Origin: Bacteroidales bacterium
GTDB lineage: Bacteria; Bacteroidota; Bacteroidia; Bacteroidales; UBA932
NCBI GenBank assembly: GCA_004552115.1
Contig: SFPH01000058.1
Span: 1-8,072 of the forward strand
Direction: 5' to 3'
Length of the DNA stretch: 8,072 nucleotides
Below, one piece after another: positions 1 to 7,067 of the stretch. The position numbers and the translations under genes were made by a program. Position 1 is the first letter of the stretch; every line of letters begins with the position of its first letter. The notes beneath the pieces are model-generated. The model saw only the letters and a list, made by a program, of their open reading frames with translations. It was not told where the DNA came from and ran no database searches.

Positions 1-235
1 TCCTCAATTCGTCGCATATGCGGAAAAACGCATCGATCGTATGCCTGGCGGAGAAAACAATCGCCGTGAAATCGAGAATGTTGAGCCTCTGGGTACGGAA
101 CTCTCTAGAGGTCAGCGGCTCTATGAGGAAAAAAGGTTTGAAGTCTATCTGCACTCCGAATTTCTCCACAAGCGAATCGTACGGCGCCTTGTTCATCGGA
201 GTCTCCTGTGAAATCAGAATCTTCTTGATTGCCAT
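1..235 (-). CDS. hemD: Uroporphyrinogen-III synthase, N-terminal 78 codons (runs off left edge)
   Basis: HemD closes and isomerises the linear tetrapyrrole hydroxymethylbilane to uroporphyrinogen III, the last common step before the heme and siroheme/cobalamin branches; it is cytosolic. Seen here: an ATG at 235 followed by 78 complete codons, opening MAIKKILISQ and continuing with the pattern typical of Bacteroidota HemD: a first beta strand ending ISQ, then FGVQIDFKPF (residues 26-35), SREFRTQRLNILDFTAIVF (43-61) and SARHTIDAFF (62-71). A complete family member is about 250 residues, so roughly two thirds lies outside the window. The start is fixed because only 2 bases separate it from the TAG of the DUF4271 frame (or 7 from the restored TAA at 243). 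No Shine-Dalgarno is visible, so translation may be coupled to the upstream gene. The assignment rests on recalled family similarity plus the DUF4271-hemD order common in this phylum. Confidence 0.85.
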   Translation of the reverse strand, partial: MAIKKILISQETPMNKAPYDSLVEKFGVQIDFKPFFLIEPLTSREFRTQRLNILDFTAIVFSARHTIDAFFRICDELR

Positions 236-237
236 AT

Positions 238-1002
238 CTACTTTACAAAAACATCATTGAGGCCACCAGCATCGCTGCCGGAGGAATTTCCACGCTGCAA
301 AGATACAAAAAATACCCAGAACGACAGAATGACATATATGGAGACCTCCCCCATCAGCATTTCCCGGCCCGGGAAAAATGTCGCGGCAAGAAGCACGGCA
401 GCGAGTCCGGCGGTCATCAGCAGGAAGAAATCCCTGCCCGCCCCGACGGACACGACGACTGCGTCGCGGCTTGTCCCCATGCGCCTGGAAGGTATTATCA
501 TTATCAACAGCCACTTGACTGTCAGCACGGAAGCGAAAAGCCCGAAGACGGAAAGAGTCTTCACTATCGGAGAGCAGGACAATGCCGGGGCCGGCATGAA
601 CACCGAGAATCTCGCAAGGACCGTGCAGAAAATGATGAATGACGGCAGGAGCAGCGAGTCCCTCAGCCTCGCCATCTTGATATAATGCTCCAGCTCAGCG
701 ATGAGTTTCCATCTGAAGAGACCTCCTGCGAGATACGGAAAGACCTTCATGAACTTTCTCATGTAGGCAAGCATGATGACTATGCACAGGATCATCACTC
801 CTGTATTGGCCGGGGAATCGGTCCAGGATTCCTGCCGCGGTACGGAAGCCGGGACTGTAACGGCGGAACTGTCCGCAGGCAGGAAAATGTCCTCCGGAGA
901 AGGCGCAAAAGTATCCTGAAGCAGCTGTCCCGAGACAAATGCTTCTGATGCGGGCAATACCTGAACGGTGTCAACCGATGTTATTCCGGAAGGGAGCGGC
1001 AT
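238..1002 (-). CDS. DUF4271 multi-pass membrane protein, probably frameshifted near its C-terminus
   Basis: Function unknown; DUF4271 proteins are found in Bacteroidota, commonly just upstream of hemD as here. The 254-residue frame has a polar, Ser/Pro/Ala-rich N-terminal part (1-65), then membrane segments at about 68-83, 117-136, 148-170, 190-210 and 218-235. Between the first two lies the family-like stretch FPYLAGGLFRWKLIAELEHY (88-107). The last 18 or so residues (from about QRGNSS, 237) are polar and Gly/Ser-rich, unlike the family end. Reading one base further on, past the T6 run (complement of 307-312), gives WVFLYLCSVEIPPAAML and a hydrophobic end with TAA at 243-245. I infer a one-base insertion there: the intact gene would span 243-1002. 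A sequencing error, a true mutation or slippage during expression cannot be told apart here. The start ATG at 1002 lies 2 bases after the SUI1 gene's TGA. Confidence 0.8.
   Translation of the reverse strand: MPLPSGITSVDTVQVLPASEAFVSGQLLQDTFAPSPEDIFLPADSSAVTVPASVPRQESWTDSPANTGVMILCIVIMLAYMRKFMKVFPYLAGGLFRWKLIAELEHYIKMARLRDSLLLPSFIIFCTVLARFSVFMPAPALSCSPIVKTLSVFGLFASVLTVKWLLIMIIPSRRMGTSRDAVVVSVGAGRDFFLLMTAGLAAVLLAATFFPGREMLMGEVSIYVILSFWVFFVSLQRGNSSGSDAGGLNDVFVK
307..312 (-). other. Apparent frameshift site in a six-base A/T run within the DUF4271 gene
   Basis: The coding strand reads gtattttttgta here. With six T the frame continues into a polar tail ending at TAG 238-240; with five T it continues as FWVFLYLCSVEIPP and a membrane-like helix ending at TAA 243-245. 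The second reading matches the hydrophobic Y-L-C-x-x-E-I-x-P end I recall for DUF4271 proteins. That one extra T is the cause is inference; a base gained a few positions upstream would give nearly the same result. Confidence 0.6.
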
Positions 1003-1004
1003 TT

Positions 1005-1349
1005 TCAGTTCCCGCGTTTAGCATTGTAACCCATAGAAACAAGGATTTCGGTGACCTTGTCCCTGAAATCTCCCTGAATCGTGATTTCCCCGTCCTTGGC
1101 AGTGCCGCCTACGCCGCACTTGACCTTGAGGGTCCTGCCGAGTTCCTTCAGATCCTCCTCACAGCCCTTGAAGCCTGTGACAAGGGTAACCTGCTTTCCG
1201 GCCCTGCACCTGCGGTCAATGGTGACCCTGAGATGCTGGCGGGACGGTGGAAGTGTCTCCTCGACAGCCTCCTCCGCCTGCTCGTATCTGAAATCCGGAT
1301 TGGTCGAATAAACCACTCCGAGACGCTGCTTCCAATCGTTCTCAGCCAT
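1005..1349 (-). CDS. yciH: SUI1/YciH-family translation initiation factor-like protein
   Basis: A 114-residue member of the eIF1/SUI1 fold family. In archaea and eukaryotes these proteins act on the small ribosomal subunit in start-codon selection; the bacterial YciH branch is thought to influence initiation fidelity, with its exact role unsettled. Seen: a charged N-terminal extension (1-38), then the SUI1 core with RVTIDRRCRAGKQVTLVTGF (41-60), the diagnostic LKVKCGVGGT (74-83) and EITIQGD (88-94), ending in a final helix before KRGN. Start: the frame remains open upstream to 1487, but ATG 1349 is chosen because the upstream translation covers promoter-like AT-rich DNA and overlaps the divergent gene's start, and because MAENDWKQRLGVVYSTNPDF is a normal beginning for Bacteroidota homologues. 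It heads the leftward unit with DUF4271 and hemD. The probable promoter lies about 20 bases upstream, so the leader should be very short. Confidence 0.9.
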   Translation of the reverse strand: MAENDWKQRLGVVYSTNPDFRYEQAEEAVEETLPPSRQHLRVTIDRRCRAGKQVTLVTGFKGCEEDLKELGRTLKVKCGVGGTAKDGEITIQGDFRDKVTEILVSMGYNAKRGN

Positions 1350-1364
1350 ATAGATGCCTAATTT

Positions 1365-1398
1365 TTTGCAAAGATAAGGAAATCTATTCGTATATTTG
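1365..1398 (+). promoter_or_regulatory. Probable promoter for the rightward DUF2723-lepA-GT2-menA-metY unit
   Basis: TATATTTG at 1391-1398 matches the Bacteroidota -7 consensus TAnnTTTG exactly. TTTG at 1365-1368 can serve as the -33 box with a 22-base spacer, one base longer than the usual 19-21. The implied start is near 1403-1405, giving a leader of about 28-30 nucleotides before ATG 1433. There is no Shine-Dalgarno; the bases before the ATG are A-rich, as is usual in this phylum. The -33 box touches the opposing -7 box at 1369-1376, so the two promoters overlap. Confidence 0.6.
1369..1376 (-). promoter_or_regulatory. Probable -7 promoter box for the leftward yciH-DUF4271-hemD unit
   Basis: The complement reads TATCTTTG, a perfect match to the Bacteroidota primary sigma factor -7 consensus TAnnTTTG. 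No TTTG-type -33 box is visible 19-21 bases further upstream on this strand, but that element is often weak in the phylum. The implied transcript start is near 1362-1365, leaving a leader of roughly 13-16 nucleotides before ATG 1349. Assignment is by consensus only. Confidence 0.55.
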
Positions 1399-1432
1399 TG
1401 GGTTATTGCACTATTCTGAAATCTATACAGAA

Positions 1433-4400
1433 ATGACAGATAAGAATTACAGACTGTGGAAAACGGTGACCGGAATCGTGGTGACACTCATAGCCGGATT
1501 CACCTACCTGTCCACCATCGAGCCGTCCGCATCGTTCTGGGATTGCGGAGAATTCATCGCCTCATCATACAAACTCGAAGTGGGACACCCTCCGGGAAAC
1601 CCTGTGTTCCAGCTGATTGCAAGATTTTTCACAATGTTCACCGACGGCAGTCACGCCGCCATCGCGGTCAACGTGATGAGCGCCCTCTGCTCCGCATTGA
1701 CCATACTGCTCCTCTACCTGACCATCATCTTCTTCGCAAAGAGGATGGCAGACCGGCAGGAAAACGGGGAATACTCTGCAGGCCAAGCGATTGCAATATT
1801 GGGCAGCGCCGCCGTGGCCCTCGTCGTATGGGCGATGACCAAGTGGTACGAGCAGGCTGACGAGCCGTATGCAAACCGCTGGATCATATTGATTTCCTTC
1901 CTGATGGGTCTCTCCATCGGAGTGCATCTTCTGAACCTCCTCGCCATCCCGGTGCTGGTTTTCCTGTTCTACTACAGGAAGAGGGAGGACGGACATTACA
2001 CCTTCACGGAGTATCTCAAGATAATGCTGATCGCCGTCGCCATTCTCGGTGCATTGGTATTCGTCATCATACCTTACCTTCCGAAGGTTGCGGCATATGT
2101 TGACCTGTTCTTCGTCAACTCACTCGGCCTGCCATACAACAGCGGAGCCGCATTCTTCATGCTGGCCCTCATAGGCATACTCTTCTACGGGGCATTCTGG
2201 ACATTGAAGAAGGGCAAGGTGGTGCTGAACGCCATCATTCTCAGCCTCACCACCATCGTCATCGGCTTCTCGGTATTCGCCGTGGTGATCATCCGCTCCA
2301 ATGTGATGCCTCCTACCAACGAGTACCAGCCGGACAATGCCTTCACCCTCGTGAGATATCTCTCCCGCGAGCAGTACGGCTCGACCCCGCTCCTCTACGG
2401 ACAGTATTACGGAGCACCTTACTCATTGAAAAACAGCAAGTACTGGGCTCCTATCGGCGGCAAGTACAAGCACGTGGACTCCCCTGCCGACCCTGAATAC
2501 TATTCTTCCGGAAAGATGCTCTTCCCGAGAATGTGGAACGGCGGAGACCAGAAATACATCCGCTTCTACGAGTCATACACCGGCGGAAAGGGGCGCGTGA
2601 TCCCTGATGCCGACTACAGGAAGCCTTCATTCTGGGCCAACCTGAAATTCTTCTTCGACTTCCAGATGAACTGGATGTACTGGAGATATTTCATGTGGAA
2701 CTTCGCCGGAAGGCAGAATGACATACACAGCCCGAGCCCGGGAGAAATATTCTACGGCAACTGGGAATGCGGCATCAAGTTCATCGACAGCATCCGTCTC
2801 GGAGACCAGAGCAATGCTCCGGCGGTCCTTTCCGAAAACAAGGGAAAGAACCATTATTACCTCCTTCCTCTTCTTCTCGGAGTGATGGGCATCTTCTTCC
2901 AGTTCGAGAGGGACAAGAGGGGCTGCTGGCTGACCTTCCTGCTGTTCTTCATGACGGGAATCGCCATTGTGCTCTACCTCAACCAGCCTCCTTACCAGGT
3001 CAGGGAAAGGGATTACGCCTACGCCGGCTCGTTCTACGCATTCTGCATCTGGATCGGCCTGGCCGTGATGGCTCTGTATGAATGGATTGGCGGGAAGCTC
3101 AAGGATAAATATCCTGCTGCGACGGCCGGCGTATTCACCGCCGCCTGCCTCTTCGTGCCGGCTCTCATGGCACAGCAGAACTGGGACGACCACGACAGGA
3201 GCAACCGCCGCACAGCCGTGGAGATGGCCAGGAACTATCTCAATTCCGTAGGCGAGCAGGGCATCCTCGTGACCCACGGCGACAATGACACCTTCCCTCT
3301 CTGGTATGCCCAGGAGGTGGAGGATGTCCGCACCGACGTGAGAATCTGCAACACTTCCCTCCTCGGAACCGACTGGCACATCGGCCAGATGAAATGGGCC
3401 TGCAACAAGTCCAGGCCGCTGGATCTCAGCGTGGGCGAGGAGCAGTATCTCTACGGCACCAATGACGCCGTATATATCTATGATACAAGGAACCAGGTCA
3501 TTCCGATCAAGGCCGTGATGGATGTGTTCAAGCACCCTGATGCCAAGCTCATGCTCGAGAGCGGAAAGTCCGTGGACTACATAGTCTCCCGCAAGATCAG
3601 CATCCCGGTCAACAAGGAGAACGCATTGAAGTCGGGCATTGTGCCGGCGGAGTTCGCCGACCTCATCCAGGACGAGATCATCATCGAGATTCCTGCCAAG
3701 AAGTCCTATATCACCAAGCCGGAGCTCTTCATGCTCGATCTGCTCTCCAACTATCAGTGGGACAGGCCAATTCATCTGCTCAGCCAGGGCGGGGACATCA
3801 ATATCGGCCTGAAAGACTACCTGATGTACGAGGGCTTCTCAAGCAAGCTGGTGCCTTTCAGGAACAAGATCGGAAACATCAATCCGGGCATTGTCTCGGT
3901 TGACAGCCTGTATGACAAGATGATGAACGTCTATTGCTGGGATGCATTGAAGAGGGACGATTATGACGTTGATTATCAGAACTACTACACCTTCCTCGGG
4001 GTGCTTCCGCAAAGGGAGCTTTTCGTGACCGCCGCCTCCGCACTCCTCAAGGCCGGAGACAAGGAAAGGGCAATTGCAATACTGGACAAATGCCAGGAAT
4101 GCCTGCCTGCGAATGTCTGGCCGATAGAGTCGATTCCGCTCGGCTTCACCACCAATGACTACATGGTGGTCAATATGGTGAAATGCTACTACGAGGCAGG
4201 GTGCCCGGAGAAGGCCACCGCACTGGGCGGACAGCTCGGGAACGAACTGCTCAAGTCAGCAGCATTCTACCTGGATTTCTTCGACTATGCCGACGGAGAA
4301 TTCGACACGGTCTGCCAGTTCATGTCCTACCTCATCGAGGAGATGGAGAATGGCGGGGACAAGGTCGTATCCAAGAAGCTTAAGGACAACCTTCTGGCAT

Positions 4401-4435
4401 TGCTCCATACCGTAAGCGGAGATTATGAAGAATAG
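1433..4435 (+). CDS. DUF2723 / TMEM260-like membrane protein, candidate O-mannosyltransferase, with apparent internal deletion
   Basis: A 1000-residue inner-membrane protein of the DUF2723 family. The human member TMEM260 is a protein O-mannosyltransferase of GT-C type, so a lipid-linked-sugar-dependent glycosyltransferase acting outside the inner membrane is a fair inference, not a proven role here. Seen: first membrane segment (11-29); the acidic loop FWDCGE with D37 and E40, the position of the catalytic acid in GT-C enzymes; HPPG (52-55); further helices to about 287; REQYG (312-316); a second group of helices at about 474-577 with RERDY (524-528); then a soluble C-terminal part with HGDNDTF (615-621) and a helical, TPR-like end. 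The start is ATG 1433; an upstream TTG at 1406 would lie at the predicted transcript start. Odd: the conserved segment with FWFSAVEGEVYA expected after about residue 128 is absent (see findings). First gene of the rightward unit, 6 bases before lepA. Confidence 0.85.
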   Translation: MTDKNYRLWKTVTGIVVTLIAGFTYLSTIEPSASFWDCGEFIASSYKLEVGHPPGNPVFQLIARFFTMFTDGSHAAIAVNVMSALCSALTILLLYLTIIFFAKRMADRQENGEYSAGQAIAILGSAAVALVVWAMTKWYEQADEPYANRWIILISFLMGLSIGVHLLNLLAIPVLVFLFYYRKREDGHYTFTEYLKIMLIAVAILGALVFVIIPYLPKVAAYVDLFFVNSLGLPYNSGAAFFMLALIGILFYGAFWTLKKGKVVLNAIILSLTTIVIGFSVFAVVIIRSNVMPPTNEYQPDNAFTLVRYLSREQYGSTPLLYGQYYGAPYSLKNSKYWAPIGGKYKHVDSPADPEYYSSGKMLFPRMWNGGDQKYIRFYESYTGGKGRVIPDADYRKPSFWANLKFFFDFQMNWMYWRYFMWNFAGRQNDIHSPSPGEIFYGNWECGIKFIDSIRLGDQSNAPAVLSENKGKNHYYLLPLLLGVMGIFFQFERDKRGCWLTFLLFFMTGIAIVLYLNQPPYQVRERDYAYAGSFYAFCIWIGLAVMALYEWIGGKLKDKYPAATAGVFTAACLFVPALMAQQNWDDHDRSNRRTAVEMARNYLNSVGEQGILVTHGDNDTFPLWYAQEVEDVRTDVRICNTSLLGTDWHIGQMKWACNKSRPLDLSVGEEQYLYGTNDAVYIYDTRNQVIPIKAVMDVFKHPDAKLMLESGKSVDYIVSRKISIPVNKENALKSGIVPAEFADLIQDEIIIEIPAKKSYITKPELFMLDLLSNYQWDRPIHLLSQGGDINIGLKDYLMYEGFSSKLVPFRNKIGNINPGIVSVDSLYDKMMNVYCWDALKRDDYDVDYQNYYTFLGVLPQRELFVTAASALLKAGDKERAIAILDKCQECLPANVWPIESIPLGFTTNDYMVVNMVKCYYEAGCPEKATALGGQLGNELLKSAAFYLDFFDYADGEFDTVCQFMSYLIEEMENGGDKVVSKKLKDNLLALLHTVSGDYEE

Positions 4436-4441
4436 CATTTT

Positions 4442-6232
4442 ATGAAAAATATCAGGAACTTCTGCATTATCGCCCACATTGACCACGGCAAGAGTACACT
4501 TGCCGACAGGCTCATTGAACTGACACAGACTCTGGGCGCCAGGGAGATGGAGAACCAGGTGCTGGATGACATGGATCTCGAGAAGGAGAAGGGCATCACC
4601 ATCAAGAGCCATGCAATCCAGATGGAGTACAATTACAAGGGGGAGAAATACATTCTCAACCTGATCGACACTCCGGGCCACGTGGACTTCTCCTATGAGG
4701 TGTCCCGCTCTATCGCATCCTGCGAGGGTGCGCTGCTGGTGGTGGACGCCTCGCAAGGTGTTCAGGCTCAGACTATTTCCAATCTGTATCAAGCCATCGA
4801 GCACGGTCTGGAAATCATTCCGGTGCTGAACAAGATCGATATGGACTCGGCTCGTCCGGAGGTGGTTACAGACGAGGTCTGCGACCTGCTCGGATGCAAG
4901 CCGGAGGAGGTTTACAAGGTATCGGCACGTACAGGAGAGGGCGTTCCGGAAATCCTGGATGCCATAGTGGAGAAGGTTCCGGCCCCTAAGGGCGACCCGG
5001 AGGCACCGCTTCAGGCATTGATTTTCGACTCCGTGTTCAATTCATTCCGCGGCATCATCGCCTATTTCAAGATCAAGAACGGCACTCTCCATTCCGGAGA
5101 CAGGGTCAAGTTCTTCAATACCGGCCAGGAATACACTGCCGATGAGATCGGCGTGCTGAAAATGAAGATGTGCCCGACGCAGGAAGTGTCCTGCGGCAAT
5201 GTGGGCTACATCATTTCCGGCATCAAGACCGCGGCGGAGGTCAAGGTGGGAGATACCATCACCCATGTCGCAAGGCCTTGCGCAGAGGCCATTGCCGGCT
5301 TCGAGGAGGTGAAGCCTATGCTTTTCGCAGGCATGTACCCTGTCCAGGCTGACAAATACGAGGAACTGCGCTCGACTCTCGAGAAGTTCCAGCTCAATGA
5401 CGCATCCTTCGTCTATGAGCCTGAGTCCTCACTGGCCCTGGGATTCGGATTCCGCTGCGGCTTCCTCGGCCTTCTCCACCTCGAAATCGTGCAGGAGAGG
5501 CTGTTCAGGGAGTTCAACATGGATGTGATCACGACTGTGCCGAACGTGTCCTACAAGGTCTATACGACCAAGGACGAGTGCATTGACGTGCACAATCCTT
5601 CCGGACTTCCGGCCCCTACCCTCATTGACCATATCGAGGAGCCTTACATCAGGGCCCAGATCATCACGAACACCGAGTTCTACGGCCCGATAATGAAGCT
5701 CTGCATCGACAAGAGGGGCACATTGATGGGCGAGCATTACATCACTGCGGACAGGGTGGAGCTCACTTACGAGATGCCTCTCTCGGAAATCGTATTCGAC
5801 TTCTACGACAAGCTCAAGTCCATCTCGAAGGGCTATGCCTCATTTGATTACCACGTTATGGGCTACCGTCCGGCCAAGCTTGTGAAGCTGGACATTCTCC
5901 TCAACGGAGACCCGGCCGATGCGCTCTCGTCCCTGATTCACGAGGACCACGCCTACGATTTCGGAAGAAAGATCTGCCTGAAGCTCAAGGACTTGATCCC
6001 GCGCCAGCAGTTCGACATTGCAATCCAGGCGGCCATCGGAGCGAAGATCATCGCCCGCGAGACCGTGCGTCAGGTGCGCAAGGACGTGACCGCAAAATGC
6101 TACGGAGGTGACGTGACCCGAAAGAGGAAACTTCTCGAGAAACAGAAGGAGGGCAAGAAGAGAATGCGCCAGATAGGCACGGTACAGGTACCTCAGAGCG
6201 CATTCATGGCTGTCCTGAAGCTGGATTCATAG
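4442..6232 (+). CDS. lepA: Elongation factor 4 (LepA), ribosome back-translocating GTPase
   Basis: LepA/EF4 is a translational GTPase that binds the ribosome and has been linked to back-translocation, recovery of stalled ribosomes and 30S assembly. The 596-residue product is full length (E. coli: 599). Seen in order: P-loop AHIDHGKST (11-19), switch I around [10 protein letters not shown] (45-54), G3 DTPGH (76-80), G4 NKID (130-133), G5 SAR (161-163), then the beta-barrel domain II from about 190, the EF-G-like domains with [12 protein letters not shown] and [15 protein letters not shown], and the LepA-specific C-terminal domain including [20 protein letters not shown] and [20 protein letters not shown]. 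All key GTPase residues are present. The start [19 protein letters not shown] is the standard one for the family. It lies 6 bases after the DUF2723 stop and 3 bases before the GT2 gene, so it is almost certainly co-transcribed, with no separate ribosome-binding site visible. Confidence 0.98.
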   Translation: MKNIRNFCIIAHIDHGKSTLADRLIELTQTLGAREMENQVLDDMDLEKEKGITIKSHAIQMEYNYKGEKYILNLIDTPGHVDFSYEVSRSIASCEGALLVVDASQGVQAQTISNLYQAIEHGLEIIPVLNKIDMDSARPEVVTDEVCDLLGCKPEEVYKVSARTGEGVPEILDAIVEKVPAPKGDPEAPLQALIFDSVFNSFRGIIAYFKIKNGTLHSGDRVKFFNTGQEYTADEIGVLKMKMCPTQEVSCGNVGYIISGIKTAAEVKVGDTITHVARPCAEAIAGFEEVKPMLFAGMYPVQADKYEELRSTLEKFQLNDASFVYEPESSLALGFGFRCGFLGLLHLEIVQERLFREFNMDVITTVPNVSYKVYTTKDECIDVHNPSGLPAPTLIDHIEEPYIRAQIITNTEFYGPIMKLCIDKRGTLMGEHYITADRVELTYEMPLSEIVFDFYDKLKSISKGYASFDYHVMGYRPAKLVKLDILLNGDPADALSSLIHEDHAYDFGRKICLKLKDLIPRQQFDIAIQAAIGAKIIARETVRQVRKDVTAKCYGGDVTRKRKLLEKQKEGKKRMRQIGTVQVPQSAFMAVLKLDS

Positions 6233-6235
6233 GCA

Positions 6236-7063
6236 ATGGGGATGAAAGTGGCCATACTTCTCACCGTCTTCAACCGGAGGGAAAAGACATTGGAATGCCT
6301 CGATATCTGCTACCGTCAGATTGATGCGATGAAGAGCGAGGGAACCTATGATTTTCAGATATATATGGTAGATGACGGGAGCAGCGACGGCACTTCGGAC
6401 GCCGTCAGGGAGACCTTTCCCCAGACATCGGTGATACGCGGCGACGGAGGTCTCTACTGGAACCAGGGAATGAGACTCGCCTGGGATACCGCCGCCCTTC
6501 AGCATCCGGACTTCTACATCTGGATAAATGATGACACCTTCCTCCGGCAGAACGCCCTGCGCACCCTGATGGAGACATCCAGTTTCCTGAAACACAGGGC
6601 AATAGTGGCAGGTTCTGCGGAAGACTCGGCAGGGCGGCTGAGCTATGGAGGCAGGACTAAGTACGGGAAGCTTGTGACCCCCGACCCGACCATTCCGGTT
6701 CCCTGCTTCACCTTCAACGGCAACATTGTGCTGATTCCTTCCTATGTCTATCGCATCCTCGGCAATCTGGACGAGCATTACCAGCACGGTTTCGGAGATT
6801 ACGACTACGGAGCCAGGGCTGCCGCCGCAGGCATTGTACGGGTCGTAGCTCCGGGCATTCTCGGAGAGTGCAACCGCAATCCCGGCGTACCTGCCTGGAG
6901 GGACCGGAACATCCCTCTCAGGACCAGGATAGCCAATCTCCACAGTCCGAAGGGCCGGCCGCCGAAAGAACAGTTCCGCTACGATGTCCGCAGCCGCGGA
7001 GTTCTTTTCGCATTGCTGCACGGGCTTTCAGTTGCAATCAAAGTGTTTTTCCCGAAAAGATAG
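6236..7063 (+). CDS. Family 2 glycosyltransferase (GT-A fold), sugar acceptor unknown
   Basis: A 275-residue cytosolic or membrane-associated enzyme expected to transfer a sugar from a nucleotide donor to a glycan or lipid acceptor. Seen: the GT2 opening AILLTVFNRREKTLECL (6-22); the donor-binding VDDGSSDGT (45-53); WINDD (96-100), the acidic motif that binds the metal and nucleotide sugar; FNGNIVLIPSYVYRILGNLD (160-179); and GFGDYDYGARAAAAGI (185-200), resembling the acceptor region of rhamnosyltransferase-like GT2 proteins. No clear transmembrane domain; the C-terminal end (about 256-273) is moderately hydrophobic and could touch the membrane. Start: ATG 6236, 3 bases after the lepA TAG; a second in-frame ATG at 6242 (MKVAILLTVF) is an equally credible start. 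Four bases separate its stop from menA. A lone GT2 beside lepA and menA does not reveal the glycan; donor and product cannot be deduced. Confidence 0.88.
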   Translation: MGMKVAILLTVFNRREKTLECLDICYRQIDAMKSEGTYDFQIYMVDDGSSDGTSDAVRETFPQTSVIRGDGGLYWNQGMRLAWDTAALQHPDFYIWINDDTFLRQNALRTLMETSSFLKHRAIVAGSAEDSAGRLSYGGRTKYGKLVTPDPTIPVPCFTFNGNIVLIPSYVYRILGNLDEHYQHGFGDYDYGARAAAAGIVRVVAPGILGECNRNPGVPAWRDRNIPLRTRIANLHSPKGRPPKEQFRYDVRSRGVLFALLHGLSVAIKVFFPKR

Positions 7064-7067
7064 GACA

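Noticed and set aside
307..312. Programmed or phase-variable frameshifting at the T6 run
   Set aside because: Six bases is short for phase variation or transcript slippage, the shift needed is +1, and nothing suggests a benefit from two protein ends; an indel mutation or sequencing error is simpler.
229..1361. Several plus-strand open frames of 76-142 codons opposite DUF4271 and the SUI1 gene
   Set aside because: They overlap each other in different frames, have no family features, and sit opposite a coherent leftward gene cluster.
1350..1487. Upstream extension of the SUI1 gene to a start at 1487
   Set aside because: The extra 46 residues are encoded by the promoter region and by the antisense of the DUF2723 start, and do not resemble SUI1 N-termini.
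2627..3775. A 382-codon open frame on the minus strand inside the DUF2723 gene
   Set aside because: It lies wholly opposite a gene with strong family matches; its translation is low-complexity (rich in V, E, H, G, L) as expected from reading GC-biased codons backwards, with no recognisable motif.
4256..4804. A 182-codon open frame on the minus strand over the DUF2723 end and lepA start
   Set aside because: It is the reverse of highly conserved LepA P-loop sequence and has no recognisable domain; a codon-bias shadow.
6227..7021. A 264-codon open frame on the minus strand covering nearly all of the GT2 gene
   Set aside because: The plus strand carries the canonical GT2 motifs (VDDGSSDGT, WINDD); the antisense translation resembles no family and has erratic composition.
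6984..7067. Upstream extension of menA by 28 codons into the GT2 gene
   Set aside because: It would overlap the GT2 coding sequence out of frame, and the extra residues are unlike MenA; ATG 7068 gives the normal start with a 4-base gap.
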